Numbered from the stretch's first letter, positions 24,894-33,184 are shown. The stretch is 64,000 nucleotides of DNA from Leifsonia shinshuensis (GCF_014217625.1 NZ_CP043641.1:2666001-2730000), one strand, 5' to 3'. The notes: a model not told the origin generated them from the sequence alone. A program made the numbers and translations.

Positions 24894-25118
24894 GGCTACG
24901 AATGGCACACACGCCGTCTCGGCCGTCAGCGCCGCCAGCCGGCCGATCGGCGTGCGCGGATCGGAGGCTATCGCCCATCCATCGACGGCGTACCGGCCAA
25001 CCGTCTCGATGCACTCCCGCTTCTCCTCCGCCGACGGGCTCGTCGAGCCAACCACCCCGATCAGTCCGCCCTGCAGGTCCGGACCCATGTTTCTCGTGTC
25101 GATGATGAATACCCGCAT
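24892..25118 (-). pseudogene. Truncated copy of the small conserved gene
   Basis: The start (MRVFIIDTRNMGPDLQGGLI, ATG at 25118, same GGGGAG before it) is intact, but the coding sequence is cut at the repeat join after CVPFVA. The frame then runs on antisense to the parB fragment to a stop at 24573, giving a chimeric tail unlike the 100-residue protein of copy 1. Confidence 0.75.
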
Positions 25119-25193
25119 CCTGATCACTCCCCTGGTCGATCGTTTTGTTTGCCTTTCCGGCGGGGAGATCAGTGGCGAGTGGAAGGTGCCGAA

Positions 25194-25258
25194 GTGCCGG
25201 GACCGTGGAATACCGGAGGGAGCGCAGCGAGTGAGGATATGCCGCGAAAGCCCGGCAC
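25194..25258 (+). repeat. 65-bp repeat with inverted ends, copy 3
   Basis: Identical in position and orientation within the 447-bp repeat to copy 2 (12228-12292), with the same gtgccggg and cccggcac ends. Confidence 0.85.
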
Positions 25259-25338
25259 GGAAGCACCGGGAACGAGCTACGATCGGGCGGCGGAAAGACA
25301 CACAAACCGTCAAAGGCAGCGCCGCCGGAGGCGGCTCC

Positions 25339-25631
25339 TCCCGTCGTTGCCTGAGCGGTATCGCACGACGGGGCCGTCCAGTCGATCTCCGACGCCCGTC
25401 ACCGACTTATTTCTTCGAGATCGGCTGGTCACAACGGCGCCGGTCGACCACCGAGGCGCGAGTATCCCACGGGCGAGCGCGCTGACAACCGACTGGGGGG
25501 AGGCGGCGTCAGATGCGACGGCACCATACCCGGAGGTTCGCTAAGAATCCACCAAGATCAGGGCCGCCATGTGAGCTGCCAGCCTTAGTTGACCTGGATT
25601 AGCGGACTTCCGAAAGAGTTCGCGTTCTCCA
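25339..25631. other. Gap between repeat copy 2 and trxB
   Basis: This 293-bp stretch has no gene with recognisable features. Part of it should be the terminator region of the minus-strand trxB operon, but I see no clear hairpin with a T-run. It is possibly debris from the recombination that made the deleted parB copy. Confidence 0.4.
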
Positions 25632-26615
25632 TCAGGGGTGCGCGAGCGCATTCGCGACCGCGGTCTGCGCCTGGGCGTGCGTGCCCAGCCCGTGCGCGGC
25701 GAGATAATGCTCCGCATCTAGGGCGGCAGCGCAGCCGGTGCCCGCGGCTGTGATGGCCTGCCGGTACCGACGGTCGACGAGGTCGCCGCACGCGAACACG
25801 CCGGGCAGGTTCGTCTCGGTGGTCGGATGCTGAACCTTCACGTAACCGTCGGCGTCCAGATCGATCTGACCCGCGACCAATGCGCTGCGCGGGTCGTGAC
25901 CGATCGCCACGAACAGGCCGGTCGCATCCAGGGTGCCCGGCTCGCCCGTGACGGTGTTGCGAACCGTGAGCCCGTTCAGCTTGTCGTCACCGTGGGCTTC
26001 GGCGATCTGGGTGTTCCAGCGGATGGTGATCTTGGGGTTCTCTTGCGCCCGATCCTGCATGATCTTCGATGCGCGCAAGGCATCACGCCGGTGGATGAGG
26101 GTTACCGAGTTGGCGAACCGGGTGAGGAACATGGCCTCCTCCAGCGCCGAGTCGCCGCCGCCGGCGACCGCGATGTCCTGATTCTTGAAGAACGCGCCGT
26201 CGCAGGTGGCGCACCACGATATCCCGTACCCGGAGAGCCGATCCTCTCCCTCGATGCCGAGCTTGCGGTGCGCCGACCCCATCGCAAGGACCACGACGTG
26301 TGCCTCATACACGGTTCCGCTTCCGGTGGAGATCGACTTGATGTCGCCGGTCAGGTCGACGGCGGTCGCATCATCGTAGACGAGGCGAGCGCCGAAGCGC
26401 TCGGCCTGCTGGCGCAGGTTCTCCATCAGGTCCGGGCCCTGGATGCCGTCGATGAAGCCGGGGAAGTTCTCGACCTCGGTGGTGTTCATCAGCGCACCGC
26501 CGATCTCGACCGAGCTGGTCAGCACGATCGGGTCAAGGCCGGCGCGGGCCAGATAGATCGCGGCCGTGTACCCGGCGGGGCCAGAGCCGATGACGACAAC
26601 GTTTTCGACGCTCAC
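25632..26615 (-). CDS. trxB: Thioredoxin reductase
   Basis: The 327-residue flavoprotein has the FAD motif [20 protein letters not shown], the redox site [11 protein letters not shown] near residue 135, the NADPH fold [16 protein letters not shown] and [15 protein letters not shown] near the end. It would keep thioredoxin or mycoredoxin partners reduced for the arsenate reductases just upstream. Coupled to arsC by four bases. It is the last gene of an arsC-arsC-trxB operon, a common actinobacterial ars layout. Confidence 0.92.
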   Translation of the reverse strand: MSVENVVVIGSGPAGYTAAIYLARAGLDPIVLTSSVEIGGALMNTTEVENFPGFIDGIQGPDLMENLRQQAERFGARLVYDDATAVDLTGDIKSISTGSGTVYEAHVVVLAMGSAHRKLGIEGEDRLSGYGISWCATCDGAFFKNQDIAVAGGGDSALEEAMFLTRFANSVTLIHRRDALRASKIMQDRAQENPKITIRWNTQIAEAHGDDKLNGLTVRNTVTGEPGTLDATGLFVAIGHDPRSALVAGQIDLDADGYVKVQHPTTETNLPGVFACGDLVDRRYRQAITAAGTGCAAALDAEHYLAAHGLGTHAQAQTAVANALAHP

Positions 26616-27274
26616 GCGGGCGTCACCTCCAGACTCGTCAGCAGCTCGCGCACGTGCTGCTCCACCTCGTCGCGGATGACGCGGACCTGCTCGATGGACT
26701 GGCCTTGCGGGTCTTGCAGTTCCCAGTCCTGGTAGCGCTTGCCGGGGTAGATCGGGCAGGCGTCGCCGCAGCCCATTGTGATGACGACGTCCGCGGCCTG
26801 AACGACGTCGTCGGTCAGCGGCTTGGGGAACTCGCGGCTCATATCCAATCCCATCTCGGTCATCGCCTCGACCACGGCCGGGTTCAGCTCATGGGCGGGC
26901 ATCGACCCGGCGGAGCGGACGTGGATGCGGCCGCCGGAGAGCGCCTCGGTGAGGACGGCGGCCATCTGGGAGCGGCCGGCGTTCTGCTCGCACACGAACA
27001 GCACCTCGGGCCAGATCACCGGCAGGGCGCCCTTGGCTTGGGCGAGCGCGGTCAGGCGTTCGGTCGCGAAGTGAATGGTGCGGGTCGCCAGGTGCGCCTT
27101 CACGGTCGCGGTGCGCAGCAGCGCCGTGTACGACTCCAGCACGTACCGTTCGACGGTCTCCCGGTTGAAGATCCCCTCGAACTTGGCCGCCAGATCGTCG
27201 GCGAGACGGCGCAGATACTGTTCCGGGTAGGCGAGTTCCGGCTGGGCTCGGCGCCCCGTCGCGTCGATGGTCAT
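26612..27274 (-). CDS. arsC: Arsenate reductase with N-terminal helical domain (LMW-PTP type)
   Basis: The 220-residue protein has a helical domain (residues 10-80, [19 protein letters not shown] and [13 protein letters not shown]) before a low-molecular-weight phosphatase fold with P-loop CEQNAGRSQ (Cys95) and [19 protein letters not shown]. The same helical piece is found in the ArsR-ArsC fusion at 27782, so the two are related. Enzymes of this kind reduce As(V) to As(III) using mycothiol and mycoredoxin in actinobacteria. The cofactor is inferred. Confidence 0.88.
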   Translation of the reverse strand: MTIDATGRRAQPELAYPEQYLRRLADDLAAKFEGIFNRETVERYVLESYTALLRTATVKAHLATRTIHFATERLTALAQAKGALPVIWPEVLFVCEQNAGRSQMAAVLTEALSGGRIHVRSAGSMPAHELNPAVVEAMTEMGLDMSREFPKPLTDDVVQAADVVITMGCGDACPIYPGKRYQDWELQDPQGQSIEQVRVIRDEVEQHVRELLTSLEVTPA

Positions 27275-27279
27275 GAGCG

Positions 27280-27693
27280 TCACACCGCCGCTGGGAGGAG
27301 CTCGGCGAGCAGGTTCTGGACGCGCTGCTTGATATCGTCGCGGATCGGACGGACCTCGTCCACAGGACGCCCGGCCGGGTCGGTGAGCTCCCAGTCCTCG
27401 TAGCGCTTCCCGGGGAAGATCGGGCACGTGTCGCCGCAGCCCATGGTGATGACGACGTCGGACTCCTTGACCGCCTCAGTGGTGAGGATCTTCGGCTGCT
27501 CGCCCGCGATGTCGATGCCCTCCTCGGCCATGACCTGCACGGCGACCGGGTTGATCTGGTCTTTCGGCTCGGAGCCGGCGGAGAGGACCTCGACGCGGTT
27601 TCCGGAGAGCTCGCGCATGTACCCGGCGGCCATCTGGGAGCGGCCGGCGTTGTGGATGCAGACGAACAGGACGGTGGGCTTGGTGTCAGTCAT
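27280..27693 (-). CDS. arsC: Arsenate reductase (LMW-PTP/mycothiol type)
   Basis: The compact 137-residue enzyme has the P-loop CIHNAGRSQ (Cys12) and the general-acid loop GCGDTCPIFPGKRYEDWELT. It resembles Corynebacterium glutamicum ArsC1/ArsC2, which form an arseno-mycothiol adduct released by mycoredoxin. It is first in its operon, five bases ahead of the longer arsC, with an ArsR-type operator 34 bp upstream. Confidence 0.9.
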   Translation of the reverse strand: MTDTKPTVLFVCIHNAGRSQMAAGYMRELSGNRVEVLSAGSEPKDQINPVAVQVMAEEGIDIAGEQPKILTTEAVKESDVVITMGCGDTCPIFPGKRYEDWELTDPAGRPVDEVRPIRDDIKQRVQNLLAELLPAAV

Positions 27694-27726
27694 GGTTCTC
27701 CTCGGTTCTCAACGATCTTCGTTAAG

Positions 27727-27744
27727 CATAGATGTAGGTCAATG
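27727..27744. promoter_or_regulatory. ArsR-type operator before arsC operon
   Basis: catagatgtaggtcaatg matches the perfect palindrome at 28670-28687 (catagacgtgagtctatg) at 14 of 18 positions and sits 34 bp upstream of arsC. Probably bound by the ArsR domain of the fusion protein. Confidence 0.55.
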
Positions 27745-27781
27745 CTTTTTCCAGTCGTCTATCGCCGAATTCGGCAATCGT

Positions 27782-28672
27782 TCACTTTTCGATCCGCTCG
27801 AGAAGGTCGCGGACGCGACCCTCGATGTCGTTTCGGATCTCGCGGACGCGGGCGATCGGTTGCCCGACGGGGTCGGGGATGTCCCAGTCCAGGTACTCGC
27901 GGCCGGGGTAGATGGGGCAGGCGTCGCCGCAGCCCATAGTGATCACGTAGTCGGCCGCGCGGACCGCTTCGTCGGTGAGCGGCTTGGGGAATTCGCCGCC
28001 GAGCGGGGTGCCGATCTCGTCCAGCACCGTGACGATCGTCGAGCGCACCGCCTCCGCCGGCTCCGAGCCGGCTGTACGGACGATGACCCGGTCGCCGGCG
28101 AGCTGGCGCAGGATCGCCGAGGCGAGCTGGGAGCGGCCGGCGTTCTGCACACAGACGAACAGCACCTCCGGCACGGTGTGGATGGTTTCGTCGGCCCGTA
28201 GGAGCGCATCGAGCCGATCGATCGTGAAGCTGCTGGTCTGCGACGCTCGGGTCGGATGCGATCCGTCGCGCTCACCGAGCATCCGGTAGCTGTCGTGGAC
28301 ATACGAATTGACGGTCTCCGGCGCTAACACCCCTCGGTACCGCGCCGTCAGGTCGGCGACGATGCGCTCCAGCGCGGGTGTGTCATCGCGTGTCTCGCCG
28401 TCTCGGACCAGGTCGGCGACGCGGTCAAGCTGGGAGGGTGTGATCGAGTACCACGCGGTCCGGCCGATCTGTTCGCGCTCGACCAGGCCCTCGTTCTTGA
28501 GCATCCGCAGGTGGTGCGAGACGGTGGGCTGGGTGAGGCCGAGGGCTTCGGCCATTCGGGTCACCGAGCCTCTGCCTTCCTCTGAGTCGAGAATGATCCG
28601 CAGCAGAGCCGCACGCGTCGGATCGCTGATGCGCTTGAGGCTTTGCAGTCCGGTGACGTTGGCGACACTCAT
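27782..28672 (-). CDS. ArsR-arsenate reductase fusion protein
   Basis: The 296-residue protein joins an ArsR winged helix (ISDPTRAALLRIIL, ALGLTQPTVSHHLRMLKNEG, residues 15-75) to a helical linker domain and a LMW-PTP arsenate reductase ([32 protein letters not shown]). It starts at ATG 28672 because this begins the ArsR fold; the longer frame runs into the CDF gene. The ArsR half lacks the CxC metal site of classical ArsR, so sensing might work through the catalytic cysteine of the reductase. That is speculation. Its start codon lies within a perfect palindrome. Confidence 0.88.
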   Translation of the reverse strand: MSVANVTGLQSLKRISDPTRAALLRIILDSEEGRGSVTRMAEALGLTQPTVSHHLRMLKNEGLVEREQIGRTAWYSITPSQLDRVADLVRDGETRDDTPALERIVADLTARYRGVLAPETVNSYVHDSYRMLGERDGSHPTRASQTSSFTIDRLDALLRADETIHTVPEVLFVCVQNAGRSQLASAILRQLAGDRVIVRTAGSEPAEAVRSTIVTVLDEIGTPLGGEFPKPLTDEAVRAADYVITMGCGDACPIYPGREYLDWDIPDPVGQPIARVREIRNDIEGRVRDLLERIEK

Positions 28673-28687
28673 AGACGTGAGTCTATG
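28670..28687. promoter_or_regulatory. Perfect palindromic ArsR-type operator over the start codon
   Basis: catagac-gtga-gtctatg is a perfect 7+7 inverted repeat covering the ATG of the ArsR-ArsC fusion gene and the last codons of the CDF gene. Repressor bound here would block transcription entering from the CDF gene as well as its own. Confidence 0.6.
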
Positions 28688-29360
28688 CGCCTTGCCGCCC
28701 AGCCGTGTCCGGTGCGCCGTCATCCTCGTCGAGCAGCATCCCGACCGAGGTCGCACATGCATCGCCCTTCCATGCTTCGATGCCCTCACGGGCGGCGAAG
28801 AAGGCGATGACGAGACCTGCGATCGGGTCTGCCCACCACCAGCCGAGAAGGCTGTTCACGAGCAAGCCGACCAGCACAGCGGCGGAGAGATATGTGCAGA
28901 TCAGCGTCTGTTTGGAGTCCGCCACGGCCGTCGCCGACCCGAGTTCTCGCCCGGCGCAGCGCTCGGCGTAGGAGAGGAACGGCATGACGACAACGCTCAG
29001 TGCGGTCAGGACGATCCCGACCGGAGAGTGCTGGACGTCGATCCGCCCAACGAGCGAAAGTACTGAGCTGAGGGTCACGTAGACGGCGAGCGCGAAGAAC
29101 GCGAGGGCGATGACGCGCAGGGTCGGCTTCTCCCAGCGCTCGGGGTCGCGGCGAGTGAACTGCCATGCGACGGCAGCCGCCGAGAGCACCTCGATGGTCG
29201 AGTCGAGGCCGAAGCCAATCAGGGCCGTCGAGGAGGCAGCGCTGCCAGCAGCAATCGCCACAACGGCTTCGATGAGGTTGTAGCCGATGGTTGCTGCGAC
29301 GATCCATCGAATGCGGCGCTGAAGAACCAGAGCCCGGTCGGCGGAGGCGGCCACGGTCAT
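28683..29360 (-). CDS. CDF-like cation transporter (intact paralogue)
   Basis: The 225-residue membrane protein starts MTVAASADRALVLQRRIRWI (ATG 29360, overlapping the ArsR stop by four bases). It has GFGLDSTIEVLSAAAVAWQF, a loop with RRDPERWEKPTLRVIA, ATAVADSKQTLICTYLSAAV and GLLVNSLLGWWWADPIAGLV. These align with the short CDF-like transporters without a large C-terminal domain. The frameshifted copy at 12536-13197 is its close relative. Likely exports Cd/Zn under control of the CmtR-like partner. Confidence 0.8.
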   Translation of the reverse strand: MTVAASADRALVLQRRIRWIVAATIGYNLIEAVVAIAAGSAASSTALIGFGLDSTIEVLSAAAVAWQFTRRDPERWEKPTLRVIALAFFALAVYVTLSSVLSLVGRIDVQHSPVGIVLTALSVVVMPFLSYAERCAGRELGSATAVADSKQTLICTYLSAAVLVGLLVNSLLGWWWADPIAGLVIAFFAAREGIEAWKGDACATSVGMLLDEDDGAPDTAGRQGA

Positions 29361-29700
29361 GCGCACTGACACTCCTCCCCATCGCAGCATCCGGGTTCCA
29401 CGAACAAGGTCACCCGCAGGAGCTCGTCCAGCGCGGGCGCGATATGACCGTCGGCGAGCCGGTACCAGGTGCGTCGACCTTCGGGGATGGCCTCCACCAG
29501 ACCGCAACCGCGCAGACACGCGAGCTGGTTCGACATCACCTGGCGGGACACCCCAAGTGCTTCGGCGAGATCGGACGGAAAGGCGGGCGCTTCCCGCAGT
29601 GCGAGCAGGATGCCGACCCGGTGGGGTCGGAGAGTGCATGCCCGAACCGCGCGAGAGCGGCAGTGTGCGTGACGGTGGCGGCCGGTGCGAGTGTCGTCAT
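29357..29700 (-). pseudogene. CmtR-like ArsR-family repressor gene, one-base frameshift
   Basis: From ATG 29700 the frame reads MTTLAPAATVTHTAALARFG and HALSDPT, then shifts. The rest matches the paralogue at 13194-13538 in another frame from SRQVMSNQLACLRGC to CCDGEECQCA. Adding one C in gaccccaccgggtcgg (near 29620) restores SDPTRVGILLALREAP. The C-terminal 64 residues alone contain the helix-turn-helix and Cys sites, but the dimer helix would be missing. Confidence 0.8.
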
Positions 29701-29709
29701 CGCTCGACC

Positions 29710-30021
29710 TCAGTGAGTGAGAGCGAAGGCGGTCAGCTGCTCCGCCGTCCCCGAGACGATCAGTCGGAGATCGTCGTGCGTGTCATCGATGTCCCAGTCG
29801 ACGAACGCACAACAGGACTGTTCGGCGGTCACGAGGTCGCGCAGCTCCGCAAGGGAAGTGTCGTTCTTGACGTAGCCGACGGTGATGTTGCCGTCGCCGT
29901 TCTCACGACTGATGCCGTACCGCTCATCGAAGTCGTGCCAGCGTTTCACTTGTTCCCTGCCAGTGCTGGGAGACAGTGTGCAAGCGATCGGGAGTCCGTT
30001 GAGGGGGCCGACATGCGTCAT
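29710..30021 (-). CDS. Small protein with CC motif, possibly thiol/metalloid-binding
   Basis: The 103-residue protein begins MTHVGPLNGLPIACTLSPST and has LRDLVTAEQSCCAFVDWDID. The acidic, cysteine-pair segment followed by a short beta-strand region (DLRLIVSGTAEQLTAF) is like the CCxFL domain that appears at the end of some actinobacterial MerR regulators and in stand-alone partners of metal operons. Likely first gene of the operon with the broken ArsR and the CDF. Function unproven. Confidence 0.6.
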   Translation of the reverse strand: MTHVGPLNGLPIACTLSPSTGREQVKRWHDFDERYGISRENGDGNITVGYVKNDTSLAELRDLVTAEQSCCAFVDWDIDDTHDDLRLIVSGTAEQLTAFALTH

Positions 30022-30031
30022 GTTCTGATGA

Positions 30032-30047
30032 TACAGCGATTGCTGTA
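30032..30047. promoter_or_regulatory. ArsR-family operator-like dyad
   Basis: tacagc-gatt-gctgta is a perfect inverted repeat 11 bp before the start of the 103-residue gene. It shares the TACAGC half-site with the operator at 13549-13580 of the paralogous pair. Confidence 0.55.
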
Positions 30048-30088
30048 CTAACGGAACGTTCGCACGCGGCCACCCACGCGTCAGCCCG

Positions 30089-31399
30089 CTAGGAGCAGCA
30101 CGAGGACCCGCTCGCGCCGGTCGAACAGACACCTGTGGCCGGGAGCACGAGTTGCACGTTGCGTGCCGACGCGATGTCGCCGGCGAGGTAGGCGGTGATG
30201 GATCGGACCTGCTCGTATCCGGTGGCGAGGAGGAACGTCGGGGCGCGTCCGTAGGACTTCATCCCGGCGAGGAAGAAGTTCGGTTCCGGCTGCTCCAGCT
30301 CGGCGAACCCGTGGGGCTCGACCGTGCCGCAGGAGTGGATGTTGGGGTCGATCAGCGGCGCCAGCCGGACGGGAGCCTCCACGATCTCGTCCAGGTCGAG
30401 CCGGATCTCGCGCAGCATGTCCAGGTCGGGCCGGAAGCCTGTCGCGTTCACCACGATGTCGGTGTCGTGCTCGACGAGCTCGCCCGCTCGCTGGCCGATC
30501 AGCTTGACGCCGTTCTCGGTTGCGGCGAGGCGGAGGATTTCGAACCGGTCGAGCTGCTGGATGGCGCCGGTACCGATGAGGCGGTCGACGCGCTTGCCGA
30601 TGGCGGCGCGCTCGATCAGCTGGTCGTTATCCGAAGTGGCGACCCGGACGGCGCTGGCGTTGCGGATGAGCCAGGTGATCTGCGTCTCCGGCACCTCGCG
30701 CTTGAGGGCGGCGAGGTTCAGGAGGGTGTTCGCTGCGGAGTGGCCCGCGCCCACGACGGTGACGCGCTTGCCGGCGAACCGGTCGCGCTCGCGCCCAATC
30801 ACATCCGGCAGAGCGTGCGAGACGTGCCCGGCGACCGACGGCAGTCCGAGGGGGTCCAGCCCGGACGAGGCCAGACTGTTCGGGGTCAGGTAGGTGCCGG
30901 ACGCGTCGATGACGGCGCGGGCCGTGACCTCCCGCACGCCGTCCGCATCGCTGATGCGGAGCAGGAACGGGGTGTCGTCGCGGCCGGTGCTGCGGGTGCG
31001 GTCCATGCCCTCGCGACTGACATCGGTGACCGTGACGCCGTAACGGATGTGCGGACGGATCGAGTCGAGTGCAGCCAGCGGCGCCAGGTAGTCATCCAGG
31101 AATTGGCCGCCGGTGGGCAGCTTCTTCTCGTCGGGACTCGCCCACCCTGTTTCAGCCAGGAGCCGGGCTGCGGCCGGGTCGACGAGCATCTTCCAGGGCG
31201 AGAAGAAGCGGATGTGCGCCCACTGGGAGACGGTGTGACCGGACGCGTCGCCGGTCTCGTAGATCTCGAACGGGATGCCGCGTTCGATCAGGTGGGCGGC
31301 GGCCGCGAGCCCGATCGGCCCGGCGCCGATGATCGCCACCGGGAGCCCGTCGAGGCGGCTGCTGCGGACCGTGGGTACGGTCAGGTCGACGAGGGTCAT
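30089..31399 (-). CDS. arsO: ArsO-like flavin-dependent monooxygenase
   Basis: The 436-residue protein has two nucleotide folds: FAD motif VAIIGAGPIGLAAAAHLIER and NADPH motif VTVVGAGHSAANTLLNL, with ATGFRPDLDMLREIRLDL near residue 330. The C-terminus ends with three cysteines in CSTGASGSSCCS. Similar flavoproteins (ArsO) are frequent in ars operons. It is divergent from arsR, with a shared operator. A role in trivalent arsenical or thiol oxidation is inferred from location only. Confidence 0.8.
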   Translation of the reverse strand: MTLVDLTVPTVRSSRLDGLPVAIIGAGPIGLAAAAHLIERGIPFEIYETGDASGHTVSQWAHIRFFSPWKMLVDPAAARLLAETGWASPDEKKLPTGGQFLDDYLAPLAALDSIRPHIRYGVTVTDVSREGMDRTRSTGRDDTPFLLRISDADGVREVTARAVIDASGTYLTPNSLASSGLDPLGLPSVAGHVSHALPDVIGRERDRFAGKRVTVVGAGHSAANTLLNLAALKREVPETQITWLIRNASAVRVATSDNDQLIERAAIGKRVDRLIGTGAIQQLDRFEILRLAATENGVKLIGQRAGELVEHDTDIVVNATGFRPDLDMLREIRLDLDEIVEAPVRLAPLIDPNIHSCGTVEPHGFAELEQPEPNFFLAGMKSYGRAPTFLLATGYEQVRSITAYLAGDIASARNVQLVLPATGVCSTGASGSSCCS

Positions 31400-31415
31400 C
31401 CGTCATTCTCCATTC

Positions 31416-31431
31416 ATCGAAGGTTTTCGAT
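31416..31431. promoter_or_regulatory. ArsR operator between arsO and arsR
   Basis: atcgaa-ggtt-ttcgat is a perfect palindrome in the 85-bp gap between the divergent genes. A further half-site catcgaaa follows at 31448-31455. It should let arsR control both directions. Confidence 0.6.
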
Positions 31432-31484
31432 TTATAGTGTGCATGCTTCATCGAAATCTGTCAATGTATGGGTACACTAACAGC

Positions 31485-31838
31485 ATGGCCGTTCTCGAAG
31501 CACTCCCGATCACACCCGTGAATGCCTGCTGCACTCCCGTGACGAGCGAGACCCTCTCGCTCGACGAGGCGGAGTCGATGGCCACGGCGTTCAAGGCGCT
31601 CGGCGACCCCACCCGGCTCCGCCTGCTCTCGATCGTGGCCAACTCCGAGGGCCAGGAGGCGTGCGTGTGCGACCTGACCGAACCGGTCGGGCTCAGCCAG
31701 CCGACGGTGTCGCATCACCTTAAGCTTCTGCTGGACGCGGGCTACATCACCCGATCGAAGCGCGGCACCTGGTCGTACTACAAGCTGGTCCCGGGAAGCC
31801 TGGAGCGCGTGTCGAAGGTGCTCACGACGGCACTGTGA
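31485..31838 (+). CDS. arsR: Arsenite-responsive ArsR repressor
   Basis: The 117-residue repressor has N-terminal ACCTP (Cys15, Cys16) and EACVCDLTEPVGLSQPTVSH (Cys60, Cys62) in the helix before the recognition helix. An N-terminal Cys pair with one Cys from the other subunit is the As(III) site of C. glutamicum ArsR (C15, C16, C55), so Cys60/62 likely supply the third ligand. The ATG at 31485 is used; an in-frame ATG at 31464 overlaps the regulatory region. It is coupled to the truncated MFS gene by GTGA. Confidence 0.88.
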   Translation: MAVLEALPITPVNACCTPVTSETLSLDEAESMATAFKALGDPTRLRLLSIVANSEGQEACVCDLTEPVGLSQPTVSHHLKLLLDAGYITRSKRGTWSYYKLVPGSLERVSKVLTTAL

Positions 31839-32515
31839 CCGAGCTCGCCCAGCCGCCTGTCGCAACGAGGCAGCCATCGCGCTGGAGTCTCGCCGCACTG
31901 TCGGCCGGCCAGATCCTGAACTGGGGGATCCTCTACTACGCCCCGGTCGTAGAGCATCGGGTGTCTACCGTGGTCCGAACCCGTCGGTTCTGGGTGCTGG
32001 TGGGCACGATGTCGCTGATCACCACCAGCCTGTATGCGGTGACCCTCGCGATCATTCCGCTCTTCACGGAGAAGGGCATGAGCTACGGCGTCGCCGCGCT
32101 GGCCCTGGGGTTGGTGGGCGCCGGACAGGTGATCGGCCGGTTGCTGTTCTACCTGACCCCTCACCGCTCGAAGCCGTCGCTGCCGATCGCGGTCATCGCT
32201 CTCGGGTCGACCGTTGGGCTGCTCGGGCTTGCCCTGATCCCTGGCCCGGTGTGGCTGCTGATTCTCGTCGCGATCCTGGTCGGCGCGATACGCGGCGCTC
32301 ACACACTGGTTCAGGCGTCCGCTGTCGCCGACCGTTGGGGAGTCCACAACTACGGGTCGATCAACGGTGTCTTCGCCGCCCCGATCACTGTGCTGACGGC
32401 GCTCGCACCGGCGCTCGGGCCCCTTATCGCCAACAGCGTCGGCAGCTACGCGGGGATGGCCGCGCTCATGGCCGGCGTGGCCTTGGCAGCGTTGGCTCTC
32501 TCGCGGGCGACCTAG
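31835..32515 (+). pseudogene. MFS transporter gene with large internal deletion
   Basis: The 226-residue product starts like an actinobacterial MFS exporter (LSAGQILNWGILYYAPVVEH) but the next helices are missing. At VEHRVSTVVRTRRFWVLVG it jumps into the second half of the fold, which then runs to the end (SYGVAALALGLVGAGQVIGR, LVQASAVADRWGVHNYGSIN). About 170 residues of the first six-helix bundle are absent compared with the usual 400. The frame is intact, so a short protein is made, but transport is unlikely. It is GTGA-coupled to arsR. Confidence 0.7.
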
Positions 32516-33177
32516 CTCGGCGTCAAATGCGCTGCGAGGGAGTCGATCCTGCGCGCGATCTCCTGGAAGGCCGACTCGAACGCCTGCGCACTGCCGTCTA
32601 ACACCGGGTCCGGAATCGACCAGTGCGCACCTCCCAGCCCCAGCTCCTCGTGTGCGCGGTCGCAGACGGTCACCACATAGTCGCCGTCCGCGATGACGTC
32701 CGCATAGAGCTTCGGCCGACCGATCAACGCCACGCCGTGGTGCGCCGCCACCTGAACGGCGCCCTCTGCGACGCGTGCCGCCGGATGCGTACCGGCCGAG
32801 ACGGCCGGGACCGTGCTGGTGCGCGACCAGAGCGCCTCCGCCAGTTGCGAGCGTGCCGAGTTCGCAGTGCAGACGAAGACGACGCGGTGCGCTGCGGCAT
32901 CGGCCGACGGCCCCAGCGCCGCGAGCGCGGCCGGCCGGAGGCGCACGTACGTTCTCCGGCGATCTCCCTCCGAGCGCTCGCGCACGATGATCCCTTGACG
33001 CTCCAGGACCGCGAGATGGTGCGCTAGCAGATTGGTCGACACCCCGAGCTCCGCGACGAGCTCTCCCGGTGTCAAGTCGCCGATCACGAGGAGGTCCAGG
33101 ACCCGCAGGCGCAACGGATCGGCGAGGGCCGCGTGCAACGCAGCCCGCTCCTCCAAGGGATTTCGCCCACTGTTCAT
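32512..33177 (-). CDS. ArsR-arsenate reductase/phosphatase fusion, second type
   Basis: The 221-residue protein has an ArsR-like winged helix (LADPLRLRVLDLLVIGDLTP, LGVSTNLLAHHLAVLERQGI) followed directly by a LMW-PTP domain with P-loop VCTANSARSQLAEAL and VVTVCDRAHEELGL. It lacks the helical middle domain of the first fusion, and the P-loop CTANSARS is closer to ArsC of plant-pathogen actinobacteria. ATG 33177 lies beside a large inverted repeat shared with the divergent aquaporin gene. It converges with the truncated MFS gene by a four-base overlap. Confidence 0.85.
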   Translation of the reverse strand: MNSGRNPLEERAALHAALADPLRLRVLDLLVIGDLTPGELVAELGVSTNLLAHHLAVLERQGIIVRERSEGDRRRTYVRLRPAALAALGPSADAAAHRVVFVCTANSARSQLAEALWSRTSTVPAVSAGTHPAARVAEGAVQVAAHHGVALIGRPKLYADVIADGDYVVTVCDRAHEELGLGGAHWSIPDPVLDGSAQAFESAFQEIARRIDSLAAHLTPS

Positions 33178-33184
33178 TGCCTCA

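Larger units (their letters stand above)
24892..25338. repeat. 447-bp repeat, copy 2
   Basis: Same length and nearly the same sequence as 11926-12372, here fused to the parB fragment so that about 1.19 kb present between the two parts in the first locus is missing. It ends at the same hairpin (25321-25335). Confidence 0.9.

Noticed and set aside
24603..25544. A 313-residue plus-strand frame through the deleted parB copy
   Set aside because: After the parB fragment it reads antisense to the small gene copy and then random sequence, so it is a chimera of repeat pieces.
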